DNA from: Duganella alba
Lineage (GTDB): Bacteria; Pseudomonadota; Gammaproteobacteria; Burkholderiales; Burkholderiaceae_D
Length of the DNA: 58,399 bases
Assembly: GCF_009674495.1 (NCBI RefSeq)
Contig: NZ_WKJN01000035.1
Span: 1-58,399 of the forward strand
Reading direction: 5' to 3'
Program-made: the position numbers and the translations under genes
Notes under the pieces: generated by a model
Told to the model about the DNA's origin: nothing
What the model saw: only the letters and a program-made list of their open reading frames with translations
The model's database searches: none
In this document: in pieces, positions 43,205 through 51,924 of the stretch
Numbering within the stretch: position 1 is the stretch's first letter
Layout: each line of letters starts with the position of its first letter

Positions 43205-44028
43205 TAATTCTCCAGGCCGCGGTGCCAGCGCAGCAGATGGTTATTCAGCTTGTTCATGCCGACGTCGATCGCCAGGCCGATCAGGCCGATGGAGATCATG
43301 CCGGCGATGATCTTGTCCGACCAGAAGTACTCGCGCGCCTCGAGGATGCGGAAACCGAGGCCGTTGTTGACCGCCACCATCTCGGCCACGATCACCACGA
43401 TGAAGGCCGTGCCGATGCCGATCCGCACGCCGGACAGGATGTAGGGCACGGCGGCCGGCAGGATCACCCGCACGAACATGGTGAAGCCAGAGGCGCCCAG
43501 GTTGCGCGCGGCGCGGATGAAGATGCCGTCGACCTGGCGCACGCCGGCGATGGTGTTCATCAGCACCGGGAAAAACGCGCCCAGCGCGATCAGGAAAATG
43601 GCGGGCGGATTGCCCAGTCCGAACCACAGCATCGACAGCGGAATATAGGCGATCGGCGGAATCGGCCGCACCATCTGCACCAGCACGTTGAACCAGTCAT
43701 ACACGCGATTGCTCATGCCCATCGCCAGGCCCAGCGGCAAGGCCAGCCCGCCGCCGATCAGGAAACCGACCACCACGCGGTACAGGCTGCTGAGGGAATC
43801 GGTGATCAGTTCGCCGGAGAAGGCCCAGTGCAGCCAGCTGCCGGCCGCCGGATCGTAGGGCTGCAGCGGCAGCAGGTAGGCCACCCACTTCTCCGCCACC
43901 GCCAGCGGCGACGGCAGCACCTGCGGATTGACCCAGCCCAGCGACGCCACCATCTGCCACAGCGCCACCACCAGCGCCGGCAGCACCAGGCCGATGCCGA
44001 CCTGGCGCCACGAAGACGTGGCGGCCAT
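43204..44028 (-). CDS. ABC transporter permease (SsuC/TauC type)
   Basis: A 274-residue inner-membrane protein with about six helices and the EAA-like coupling loop AARNLGASGFTMFVRVILP. LPLGLAMGMSNRVYDWFNVLVQ and FNAGFILLIAL-like segments fit the BPD transport superfamily. It overlaps the substrate-binding protein stop by one base (TAATG) and the ATPase start by one base, so translation of the three genes is coupled. Confidence 0.92.
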   Translation of the reverse strand: MAATSSWRQVGIGLVLPALVVALWQMVASLGWVNPQVLPSPLAVAEKWVAYLLPLQPYDPAAGSWLHWAFSGELITDSLSSLYRVVVGFLIGGGLALPLGLAMGMSNRVYDWFNVLVQMVRPIPPIAYIPLSMLWFGLGNPPAIFLIALGAFFPVLMNTIAGVRQVDGIFIRAARNLGASGFTMFVRVILPAAVPYILSGVRIGIGTAFIVVIVAEMVAVNNGLGFRILEAREYFWSDKIIAGMISIGLIGLAIDVGMNKLNNHLLRWHRGLEN

Positions 44029-45008
44029 TACTTCACGCCCAGCGACTTCTTGGCCGCTTCCAGCAAGTCGGTCTTGACCCAGTCCTTGGCCACCGGCGGC
44101 TTGGCCATGCGGCCGACGCCGGTCTTGACCATGACGTCGGTGGTGGTCTGGATGTGCTCGGGCGTGATGTCGTAGCTGTACGGTGAATTGCCGATGGCGT
44201 CGTCGAAATCGTCCTTGGTGATCTGGCCCTTGAACACCACCTCGCGCACGTACTTCTCGGCGATGGCCTTGTTGTCGATGAAGGTCTTGGTGGCCTGGAC
44301 GAAGCAGTTCATGAACTTCTCGGCCAGCGGCCGCTTCTCCTTATAGAACTTCTCGGTCATCACCATGGTGCGCACCGGCTCGCCGATCGGCGTGTCGTAG
44401 GGCTTGATGATCTCGGTGCCGAAGCCCTTGTTGATGGCCTGCGAGGATTGCGGCTCGGACTGCATCATGGCGTCGATCTGCTTGCCCAGCAGCGCCTGGT
44501 TCAAGTCGGCATAGGCCAGGAACACCAGCTGCACATCCTTGCCCGGCTGGTCGGAGACGCTCAGGCCGTTCTGCTGCAGCTCGGCCAGCAGCAGCACCTC
44601 CTGGATGCCGCCGCGCGTCACGCCCACCTTCTTGCCCTTGAGTTCCTTGACGGATTTCAGCTTCAGGTCGGCGCGGCTGACCAGCTGCGCGCCGCCCTTG
44701 GCGAAGCCGGCCACCACGTAGATCGGCGCACCGCCGGCGCGGCCGGAAATCGCCGCCTCCGACGCGGTGGTGCCGACATCGAGTTCGCCGGCGATGATCG
44801 CCTGCATCACATCCAGGCCCTTGGCGAACACCCGCTCGTCGACCTTGATGCCGCACTTGGGCGCGATTTCCTTGATATACGAGACGGCGCCGTAATGGGC
44901 AAATTTCAGGTTGCCGAGCCGGACCACTTCCTGGGCCTGGGCCGGGGCCAACGCGGCGGTCATGACTGCGGCGCTGCAGAGTGCTGCTTGAAGTTTGATC
45001 CGTTTCAT
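44028..45008 (-). CDS. Periplasmic substrate-binding protein (SsuA/NMT1 type)
   Basis: A 326-residue protein. ATG 45008 follows AGGAGA; an upstream in-frame ATG at 45041 would add 11 residues before the signal peptide. The signal peptide (MKRIKLQAAL to about residue 26, AQA-Q/E) is clear. VGTTASEAAISGRAGGAPIYVV and KKVGVTRGGIQEVLLL match SsuA-like proteins. The gene is first of the three-gene operon. Sulfonate, taurine, nitrate or another small compound are all possible. Confidence 0.9.
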   Translation of the reverse strand: MKRIKLQAALCSAAVMTAALAPAQAQEVVRLGNLKFAHYGAVSYIKEIAPKCGIKVDERVFAKGLDVMQAIIAGELDVGTTASEAAISGRAGGAPIYVVAGFAKGGAQLVSRADLKLKSVKELKGKKVGVTRGGIQEVLLLAELQQNGLSVSDQPGKDVQLVFLAYADLNQALLGKQIDAMMQSEPQSSQAINKGFGTEIIKPYDTPIGEPVRTMVMTEKFYKEKRPLAEKFMNCFVQATKTFIDNKAIAEKYVREVVFKGQITKDDFDDAIGNSPYSYDITPEHIQTTTDVMVKTGVGRMAKPPVAKDWVKTDLLEAAKKSLGVK

Positions 45009-45116
45009 CCGTCTCTCCTGTATATGTTGTTCGGAAATCATACCAAGCGGAATCGTTCTTGCATATCAGCGCATTCCGAGTCTGTGCGATGTTGATCTAC
45101 GAGCAATAACGCCGGC

Positions 45117-46118
45117 CTAGCGCGCAGCGGCGGCGCGCAGCCGCGCCAGGCGCTCGCTGCTGGGCGGATGGCTGGACAGATAGCCCATGTCGCCGCCCTG
45201 CTGCTGCTCCAGCTGTTGCAGGCGGCTGAACACATCCACCAGCGGCTGCACGCCCAGACCGTTGTGCAGCATCATGGCCACGGCGTAGTCGTCGGCGTCC
45301 TGCTCCGCATCACGCGAGTACTTCATGTCCAGCAGCAGCGCCGGCGCGGTGGCCATCAGCGCCGACATATCGCCGAACACCAGGCCGGACACCGCCGTCA
45401 CCACCGAGCCCTGGATCAGCCGGCGCATGCTGTGATGCTCATGCAGATGGCCCAGTTCATGCGCCAGCACCGCCAGCACCGCGGTGTCGTTGTTCAACAG
45501 CTGGACCATCTGGTCGGTCAGCACGATGTCGCCGGACGGCAGCGCAAACGCGTTCGGACCGATGCGGCTGCTGCGGAACAGCAGCCGCCAGCCGGGCGCG
45601 CCGCCGCGCGGCGGCTGCAGGCTGCGGAAGCGTCCGGTCAGCGTGGCCTGGCGTTGCGGCGACAGCGTGCTCGGCGCCAGCAGGCGCTGGTCCATCAGCG
45701 CCAACACACCGGCGCCCAGCTGCCGCTCGACCCCGGCCGGCAACGCGGCGGCAATGCCGGCCGCCAGCGTCGGCAGCAGGTACAGGTATCCCAGCCACAG
45801 CAGCGCCACCGTGGCGGCGGCCGCGGCCAGCACCGCGCGCCAGCTTTGCTGCAGCCGCACCACCAGGCTGTCGCGATGGCCGGTCTCCTGCAGCAGCCGC
45901 GCAAAGGCGGCGTGGTCATCCACTTCCAGATAGGCGCCGTCGGCAAACGTCACCTTGCGCGCCGCCCCGTGGCTGCGCTCGGACACCCGCAGCGCATGCA
46001 GCGGCGCGCGCCGTTCGACGTCGCCGTGCAGCACTGCGTGGCCCGCTTCCACGCTCAGCGTGACGTGCCGCAGGCGCGAACTGCGGCCGTCGAAATAGCG
46101 GGCGGCAACGGCGGTCAT
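45117..46118 (-). CDS. M48-family membrane metallopeptidase
   Basis: A 333-residue protein. An N-terminal domain (about 1-90), a membrane helix at about 94-127, and a peptidase domain with zinc motif HELGH (His220, Glu221, His224), the third ligand Glu272 in YSRDAEQDADDYA, and a late His in LSSHPPSSERLARL, as in M48 oligopeptidase-like proteases. The gene follows the yjgN-like gene by 3 bases; this pair is conserved in many beta-proteobacteria. Substrate unknown. Confidence 0.9.
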   Translation of the reverse strand: MTAVAARYFDGRSSRLRHVTLSVEAGHAVLHGDVERRAPLHALRVSERSHGAARKVTFADGAYLEVDDHAAFARLLQETGHRDSLVVRLQQSWRAVLAAAAATVALLWLGYLYLLPTLAAGIAAALPAGVERQLGAGVLALMDQRLLAPSTLSPQRQATLTGRFRSLQPPRGGAPGWRLLFRSSRIGPNAFALPSGDIVLTDQMVQLLNNDTAVLAVLAHELGHLHEHHSMRRLIQGSVVTAVSGLVFGDMSALMATAPALLLDMKYSRDAEQDADDYAVAMMLHNGLGVQPLVDVFSRLQQLEQQQGGDMGYLSSHPPSSERLARLRAAAAR

Positions 46119-46121
46119 GGC

Positions 46122-47156
46122 TTACATCGACAGGTCGAGATCGAACAGATCGGCCGCGCCCTCGCCGGTGGCGCCGACTTCGTCCTGCGGCGCCGCCAGC
46201 ACGTCGTCCAGGCTGCCTTCCGGCAGCAGCGCAATCGATTCGATGCGGTAGCGCAGCGTGCGCACGCGCGCAAACGGCAGGAACAGGCCCAGCGTGCAGA
46301 TCACCGCCAGATAATTGGTGACGGTAATGAAGATCATGCGGCCCCATTGCATGTCGGACTGGAAGCGGTGCTCTTCCAGCCGGGTATGGTTCCACACCAG
46401 GTTTTGCAGCATGTTCATGAACAGCGGATACACCAGGAAGAACCAGGCGTAGCCGGCCATGACCACCATGCCGGCTTCGGCCGCGCGCTGCTGGCTGTAG
46501 CTGTGGATGCCGTCGGGTTGATTACCCAGCGACATGATGAACCAGGTCAGCAACGCAAAGCCGCCGCCGCCGATCAGCAGCAACACGCCGTACAGCTTGT
46601 AGAAATCGCCGACGCCGGCATCGAAGGCAAAGCGCGCGTTGCCGTAGCGGGCGCTGTTGTGCTGCCAGGCCTTGGCGCGCTGGTGGACGAAGGGCACCGC
46701 CAGGCCGGCGGTGACGCCGCTCAGCCACGGCCGCACCATGTAGTTGATGTAGGCGTCGTGGACGTCGCCGGCAAAGCGGAAGCGGATGCCGCGATAGCTG
46801 GTGTTATGCAGGCGGAACTGCAAGCTCTTCCAGATGAACCAGGGCGAAACCGCCGCCAGCCCGAGGATGGCGACGAAGGCCAGCAGCGGCGAGCTGTGCA
46901 GCGTCAGCGCGTAGACGCCGACAAACACCGCCGCCAGCAGACGGCCCTTGAGGATGGCCACGGCATTGCCGTGGTACTCAAAGCTGCTGCCGGCCAGTTC
47001 GGTGCTCGAATAAAAATACTGGTTGCGGCGCACCTTGGCCCAGGCTGAATAGATGCCGAGCGTGACGATGGTCAGCAACAGGTTGACGATCCAGATACGG
47101 AAATACTCGCCGCCTGTGGCGTGAAAGCGCATGCGCTGCGGTTGCTGCTGTTCCAT
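46122..47156 (-). CDS. YjgN-family (DUF898) membrane protein
   Basis: A 344-residue protein with about six membrane helices. The N-terminal signature FHATGGEYFRIWIVNLLLTI with VTLGIYSAWAKVRRNQYFYS is characteristic, and similar motifs repeat after residue 130 (YRGIRFRFAGDVHDAYINY). Function is not known. Probably co-transcribed with the M48 peptidase, which suggests a shared membrane role, for example quality control (inference). Confidence 0.88.
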   Translation of the reverse strand: MEQQQPQRMRFHATGGEYFRIWIVNLLLTIVTLGIYSAWAKVRRNQYFYSSTELAGSSFEYHGNAVAILKGRLLAAVFVGVYALTLHSSPLLAFVAILGLAAVSPWFIWKSLQFRLHNTSYRGIRFRFAGDVHDAYINYMVRPWLSGVTAGLAVPFVHQRAKAWQHNSARYGNARFAFDAGVGDFYKLYGVLLLIGGGGFALLTWFIMSLGNQPDGIHSYSQQRAAEAGMVVMAGYAWFFLVYPLFMNMLQNLVWNHTRLEEHRFQSDMQWGRMIFITVTNYLAVICTLGLFLPFARVRTLRYRIESIALLPEGSLDDVLAAPQDEVGATGEGAADLFDLDLSM

Positions 47157-47338
47157 ATTCCCCTCTCAGTATGATAATTACATAGATGATAAGAAGATGC
47201 CTGCCATCCACTATATTGTCAATGAGAAATTGTACTTTTTTGGCAATACATCAAATGCGTGACTGCCCGGGCGATGCGGTAAAATGGCGGCCATTGTCCG
47301 GCCCTGCGGCCGGCGTCACCACCGACTGATCGATCACC

Positions 47339-48706
47339 ATGCTAGATAATCTGACTCAACGCCTCGCCAAGGTCGTCAAGACCATGCGCGGCGAGGCCCG
47401 CCTGACCGAAGCCAACACCGCCGAGATGCTGCGCGAAGTGCGCATGGCGCTGCTCGAGGCCGACGTCGCCCTGCCGGCCGTGCGCGACTTCATCGCCCGC
47501 GTCAAGGAAAAAGCCCTCGGCGAGGAAGTGATTTCCTCGCTGTCGCCAGGCCAGGCCCTGGTCGGCGTGGTGCAGCGCGAGCTGGCCGCCCTGATGGGCG
47601 CCGACCTGGGACCGGAAGCGGCCCAGCTGAGCTTTGCCCAGCAGCCACCCGCCATCATCCTGATGGCCGGTCTGCAAGGCGTGGGCAAGACCACCACCGT
47701 CGGCAAGCTGGCCAAATATCTGAAGGAAGAAAAGAAAAAGAAAGTGCTGACCGTGTCGGCCGACGTCTATCGCCCGGCCGCGATCGCCCAGCTGCAATCG
47801 GTGACGGCGCAGGTCGGCGCCGACTTCTTCCCGTCGACTGCCCAGGACAAACCGGTCGACATCGCGCTGGCCGCGCTGGACTGGGCCAAGAAGCACTACC
47901 ACGACGTGCTGATCATCGACACCGCCGGCCGCCTCGGCATCGATGAAGAAATGATGAAGGAGATCGCCGCCGTGCACGGCGCGGTCAAGCCGATCGAAAC
48001 CCTGTTCGTGGTCGACGCCATGCTGGGCCAGGACGCCATCAACACCGCCAAGGCCTTCAACGACGCGCTGCCGCTGACCGGCATCGTGCTGACCAAGCTG
48101 GACGGCGACTCGCGCGGCGGCGCCGCGCTGTCGGTGCGCCACATCACCGGCAAGCCGATCAAGTTTGCCGGCGTCTCGGAAAAGCTCGACGGCCTGGAAG
48201 CCTTCGATCCGACCCGCATGGCCAACCGCGTGCTGGGCATGGGCGACATCCTGGCGCTGGTCGAGGAAGCGCGCAAGGGCGTGGACGCCAAGGCCGCCGC
48301 CGACCTGGCCGCCAAGGTCAAGTCGGGCGGCAAGTTCGACATGAACGACTTCAAGGCGCAGCTGGGCCAGATGAAGAAAATGGGCGGCATGGCCAGCCTG
48401 GTCGACAAGCTGCCGGCGCAGTTCCAGCAGGCCGCCGGCAACGCCAACATGGACCAGGCCGACAAGCAGGTGCGGCGCATGGTCGGCATCATCGACTCGA
48501 TGACCCCGGCCGAACGCGCCAAGCCGGAGCTGATCAAGGCCACCCGCAAGCGCCGCATCGCGGCCGGCGCCGGCGTGCAGGTGCAGGAAGTGAACCGCAT
48601 GCTGAACCAGTTCGAACAGATGCAGACCATGATGAAAAAGCTGTCGGGCGGCGGCATGATGAAGATGATGCGCTCGATGAAGGGCATGATGCCGGGCCTG
48701 CGCTAG
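47339..48706 (+). CDS. ffh: Signal recognition particle protein Ffh
   Basis: A 455-residue GTPase that binds 4.5S RNA and signal sequences. N-domain (1-90), G1 loop GLQGVGKTTTVGKLAKYL, the IBD region VYRPAAIAQL, G3 IIDTAGRLGID, G4 TKLDGDSRGGA, and a methionine-rich M domain at the C-terminus (MMKKLSGGGMMKMMRSMKGM). Divergent to yjgN, with a 182-base gap. The 4.5S RNA gene was not seen in the window. Confidence 0.98.
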   Translation: MLDNLTQRLAKVVKTMRGEARLTEANTAEMLREVRMALLEADVALPAVRDFIARVKEKALGEEVISSLSPGQALVGVVQRELAALMGADLGPEAAQLSFAQQPPAIILMAGLQGVGKTTTVGKLAKYLKEEKKKKVLTVSADVYRPAAIAQLQSVTAQVGADFFPSTAQDKPVDIALAALDWAKKHYHDVLIIDTAGRLGIDEEMMKEIAAVHGAVKPIETLFVVDAMLGQDAINTAKAFNDALPLTGIVLTKLDGDSRGGAALSVRHITGKPIKFAGVSEKLDGLEAFDPTRMANRVLGMGDILALVEEARKGVDAKAAADLAAKVKSGGKFDMNDFKAQLGQMKKMGGMASLVDKLPAQFQQAAGNANMDQADKQVRRMVGIIDSMTPAERAKPELIKATRKRRIAAGAGVQVQEVNRMLNQFEQMQTMMKKLSGGGMMKMMRSMKGMMPGLR

Positions 48707-48707
48707 A

Positions 48708-48725
48708 CGGGGAAAAGCCCCGGTT
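48708..48725 (+). terminator. Short hairpin after ffh
   Basis: CGGGG and CCCCG pair around AAAAG, with GTTTA after. Short T-run, so a weak terminator. Confidence 0.45.
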
Positions 48726-48885
48726 TACGCTCCTGGAAGGTGCGTGCGCGCCCGGAAGCCCGCGTTTACGTGGTGTTTCCGGGAAAAAACGCGAAAAACA
48801 CTTGCGTACTGGTTAAATCCCCACCAATATTAGCCGGTGCGATCAATTGCGCAATTTTCCATGTGTTCGTTAAGGAGGCTCGAAT

Positions 48886-49266
48886 ATGGCAACAGCCAAA
48901 AAAACCCCAGCAGCACCCGCTAAGAAGCCTGCGGCCAAACCGGCCGCAAAGAAAGCAGCAGCACCAGCAAAAGCAGCAGCGAAACCAGCAGTGAAAAAAG
49001 CAGCCCCCGCAGCACGCAAACCGAACGCCGCCTTCATGAAAGCGTTGACGCCATCGGCCTCCCTGGCTGCCGTCGTTGGTGCCGCTCCTCTGCCGCGCAC
49101 CGAAGTGACCAAAAAAGTGTGGGATTACATCAAGAAGTTGGACCTGCAAGATCCAGCCAACCGCCGCATGATCAATGCCGACGACAAGCTGAAAGCGGTA
49201 TTCGGCGGCAAAGCCCAAGTCTCCATGTTCGAAATGACCAAGCTCATTTCCGACCACCTGAAATAA
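48886..49266 (+). CDS. SWIB/MDM2-domain protein with histone H1-like tail
   Basis: A 126-residue protein. Residues 1-45 are a Lys/Ala/Pro tail (MATAKKTPAAPAKKPAAKPA) almost like the start of the histone-like protein at 29.8 kb. Residues about 50-126 are a SWIB domain: TPSASLAAVVG, LPRTEVTKKVWDYIKKLDLQ, NADDKLKAVFGGKAQVSMFE. AAGGAGG precedes the start, a strong ribosome binding site. Bacterial SWIB proteins occur in chlamydiae and some proteobacteria; a chromatin-like, DNA-associated role is inferred. Confidence 0.92.
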   Translation: MATAKKTPAAPAKKPAAKPAAKKAAAPAKAAAKPAVKKAAPAARKPNAAFMKALTPSASLAAVVGAAPLPRTEVTKKVWDYIKKLDLQDPANRRMINADDKLKAVFGGKAQVSMFEMTKLISDHLK

Positions 49267-49293
49267 GCGTTCAGCGCTGACGAAAACAGCCCC

Positions 49294-49373
49294 AAAACCG
49301 GGGTCAGTGCCGACATTCGGACATTGGGTAGCACGCTACCCAATGTCCGAATGTCGGCACTGACCCCGGTTTT
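49294..49373. repeat. Long perfect palindrome, copy 2 (REP/MITE-like, bidirectional terminator)
   Basis: Two perfect 39-nt arms around a 2-base loop (49333-49334). The arm starts AAAACCGGGGTCAGTGCCGA; the core is GGGTAGC/GCTACCC. Outer 26 nt (49300-49325) equal copy 1 at 13209-13234. It lies between the convergent SWIB and transglycosylase stops with T-runs on both sides, so it could end both transcripts. Confidence 0.93.
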
Positions 49374-49374
49374 T

Positions 49375-49986
49375 TTATTTCCAGTTGTTCCACGCCGCCA
49401 GCACGGCGTTCGGGTAGTCCGGCTTGCCGCGGCTGCCGTTGTAGCGGCCCAGCGCCAGGTACAGATTGCCCGCCTCCATGTCCAGGTACATGCGCAGGAT
49501 CGAACAGCCATAGCGCAGATTGGTCTGCATGTTGAACAGGGCGCTGCGGTTGCGGTCGCCGATGATGTTGGTCCAGAACGGCATCACCTGCATGTAGCCG
49601 CGCGCGCCGACGATCGACACCGCGTACTTGCGGTAGGCCGACTCCACCTGGATCAGCCCCAGCACCATGCCCGGATCGAGCCCGGCGCGGCGCGCCTCGT
49701 ACCAGACGGTGGCCAGGAACTCGTTGCGGGTCTGGTCGTCCGGCAGCTTGCGCTTGAGCCGGTAGGACATGGTCTCCAGCCAGTTCTGGTAGCGCGCCTG
49801 GTCGGACGGATTGCGGAAGCTCGGCGTTGGCGGCGTCGCGTCCTTGATCGCGTTCGACAGCGCCAGCCGCACCGCGTCGGCCAGCGCTTCCTCCTTCTGG
49901 TTGCCGGCCAGCGCCAGCGGCGCGGCCGCGGCCAAGGCCAGCAACGTCGCCGCCGCCAGCACCGTCCGGCGCAACAGCGCGGTCAT
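49375..49986 (-). CDS. Lytic transglycosylase (SLT domain)
   Basis: A 203-residue exported murein hydrolase. ATG 49986 (MTALLRRTVLAAATLLALAA) overlaps the proS stop (TGATG); the frame continuing to 50271 is antisense to proS. Signal peptide about 1-28. SLT motifs: LIQVESAYRKYAVS with catalytic Glu, VGARGYMQVMPFW, NLRYGCSILRMYLD, YNGSRGKPDYPNAV. Translational coupling with proS is unusual but common in this order group. Confidence 0.92.
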   Translation of the reverse strand: MTALLRRTVLAAATLLALAAAAPLALAGNQKEEALADAVRLALSNAIKDATPPTPSFRNPSDQARYQNWLETMSYRLKRKLPDDQTRNEFLATVWYEARRAGLDPGMVLGLIQVESAYRKYAVSIVGARGYMQVMPFWTNIIGDRNRSALFNMQTNLRYGCSILRMYLDMEAGNLYLALGRYNGSRGKPDYPNAVLAAWNNWK

Positions 49987-51722
49987 CACTGCGCCATCTT
50001 GCCTTTGATGAAGGCCAGCACCTCGGCCACCGGCACGGCGGTCGCTTCGGTATCGCGGCGGCCCTGGTATTCCAGGTTGCCTTCCTTCAGGCCGCGGTCG
50101 CCGATCACCACGCGGTGCGGCACGCCGATCAGTTCCCAGTCGGCGAACATCTGGCCCGGACGGGCGCCACGGTCGTCGAGGATGACGTCGATGCCGGCCG
50201 CCACCGCGTCGGCGTACAACTGCTCGGCCGCCTGCTTGACCGCTTCGCTGCGGTCCATGCCCATCGGGCACAGCACCAGCTCGAACGGCGCCAGCGAGGC
50301 CGGCCAGATGATGCCCTTGTCGTCGAAGTTCTGCTCGATGGCCGCGCCCAGGATGCGCGTCACGCCGATGCCGTAGCAGCCCATCTGCAGCGGCGCCGGC
50401 TTGCCGTTTTCATCGAGGAAGGTGGCTTTCATCGCTTCCGAGTAGGCCGTGCCCAGCTGGAACACGTGGCCCACTTCGATGCCGCGCTCGATCGCCAGCA
50501 CGCCCTGGCCGTCCGGCGAGGCGTCGCCTTCGACCACGTTGCGCAGGTCCAGCACCAGGTCCGGCTCGGCGCAATCGCGGCCCCAGTTGGCGCCGGTGTA
50601 GTGGTAGCCGGCGTCGTTGGCGCCGCAGACGAAGTCCGCCATGTTGGCGACCGTGCGGTCGGCCACCACGGTGACCGGCGCCTTGGTGCCGATCGGCCCC
50701 AGGTAGCCCGGCACGCAGCCGTAGACTTCCAGGATCTCGGCCTCGGTCGAGAAGCGGTGCGCGGCCAGGCCCGGCACCTTGCCGACCTTGACTTCGTTCA
50801 GTTCGTGGTCGCCACGCAACAACAACATGAAATACTGTTTAGCTGGTTTGCCGTCGGTTTCGGTCTCGACGGTCAGCGCCAGCGTCTTGACGGTCTGCGC
50901 CAGCGGCAGCTTCAATTGCTCGGCCACCAGCTCGCACTTGGTGGCGTTTGGCGTCTCAACCTTGGTCAGCGCCTGCGCCGCAGCCGGACGGGCGGCGTTG
51001 ACCGGCAGCGCCTCGGCCGCCTCCATGTTGGCCGCGTAGTCCGAGGTCGGGCAGTACACCAGCGCGTCCTCGCCGGTGCTGGCGATGACGTGGAATTCGT
51101 GCGAGCCGGTGCCGCCGATGGCGCCGTTATCGGCTGCTACCGCACGGAACTTCAAACCGAAGCGGTTGAAAATACGGGTATAGGCGTCATACATGATCTT
51201 GTACGACGCCTGCATGCCGGCCAGGTCGCGGTCGAACGAGTACGCATCCTTCATGGTGAACTCGCGGCCGCGCATCAGGCCGAAGCGTGGACGGCGCTCG
51301 TCGCGGAATTTGGTCTGGATGTGGTAAAAATTCAACGGAAGTTGACGGTACGATTTAATTTCCGAACGAACAACATCGGTGATCACTTCCTCGGCGGTCG
51401 GCTGGAAGGCGAACTCGCGGCCGTGGCGGTCCTTGATGCGCAGCAGTTCGGCGCCCATCTTGTCCCAGCGGCCGGTTTCCTGCCACAGCTCGGCAGGCTG
51501 GATCAGGGGCATCAACAGCTCGACCGCGCCCGATTGGTTCATTTCTTCGCGCACGATCGCTTCGACCTTGCGGATGATTTTCAGACCCATCGGCATGTAG
51601 GTGTAGATGCCGGAACCGAGCCGTTTGATCATGCCGGCGCGCATCATTAACTGATGGCTGACGATCTCGGCATCGGAAGGCGCTTCTTTAAGCGTGGAAA
51701 TAAAAAAACGTGAGGCGCGCAT
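49986..51722 (-). CDS. proS: Prolyl-tRNA synthetase (bacterial type)
   Basis: A 578-residue class II synthetase with a YbaK-like editing insertion at about 220-400. Motif 1 region MGLKIIRKVEAIVREEMN, motif 2 FRDERRPRFGLMRGREFTMK, motif 3 CYGIGVTRILGAAIEQ. The start MRASRFFISTLKEAPSDAE is typical. A TTATAA-like -10 lies about 30 bases upstream on the minus strand (about 51751). Confidence 0.98.
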   Translation of the reverse strand: MRASRFFISTLKEAPSDAEIVSHQLMMRAGMIKRLGSGIYTYMPMGLKIIRKVEAIVREEMNQSGAVELLMPLIQPAELWQETGRWDKMGAELLRIKDRHGREFAFQPTAEEVITDVVRSEIKSYRQLPLNFYHIQTKFRDERRPRFGLMRGREFTMKDAYSFDRDLAGMQASYKIMYDAYTRIFNRFGLKFRAVAADNGAIGGTGSHEFHVIASTGEDALVYCPTSDYAANMEAAEALPVNAARPAAAQALTKVETPNATKCELVAEQLKLPLAQTVKTLALTVETETDGKPAKQYFMLLLRGDHELNEVKVGKVPGLAAHRFSTEAEILEVYGCVPGYLGPIGTKAPVTVVADRTVANMADFVCGANDAGYHYTGANWGRDCAEPDLVLDLRNVVEGDASPDGQGVLAIERGIEVGHVFQLGTAYSEAMKATFLDENGKPAPLQMGCYGIGVTRILGAAIEQNFDDKGIIWPASLAPFELVLCPMGMDRSEAVKQAAEQLYADAVAAGIDVILDDRGARPGQMFADWELIGVPHRVVIGDRGLKEGNLEYQGRRDTEATAVPVAEVLAFIKGKMAQ

Positions 51723-51924
51723 ACGGTGAATTCTTTTTAAAAAGAGAGAGTTATAATCAACCTAATTTTAAAGGATTAGCTGGCTGATGCATCCATACTT
51801 TATACAAATGCGTTCAAATCAGGGCCCTCCGGCGGTTTTCGTACCCCGAAAACCGGTCCGGCGTGCCTTTTTGTGGGCAAAAATATAAGACAGGAGCTCG
51901 GCCGCAGAAAGTTTGAGGTGCAAT
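51723..51924. promoter_or_regulatory. proS/rppH divergent region with leader hairpin
   Basis: About 200 bases. The part next to proS is AT-rich (promoters for both sides plausible). On the rppH side CGGTTTTCG (51833-51841) pairs perfectly with CGAAAACCG (51847-51855) around a 5-base loop, with a T-run about 10 bases on; the hairpin lies 70 bases before the rppH start. It could be a leader element or an early terminator. Confidence 0.5.
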
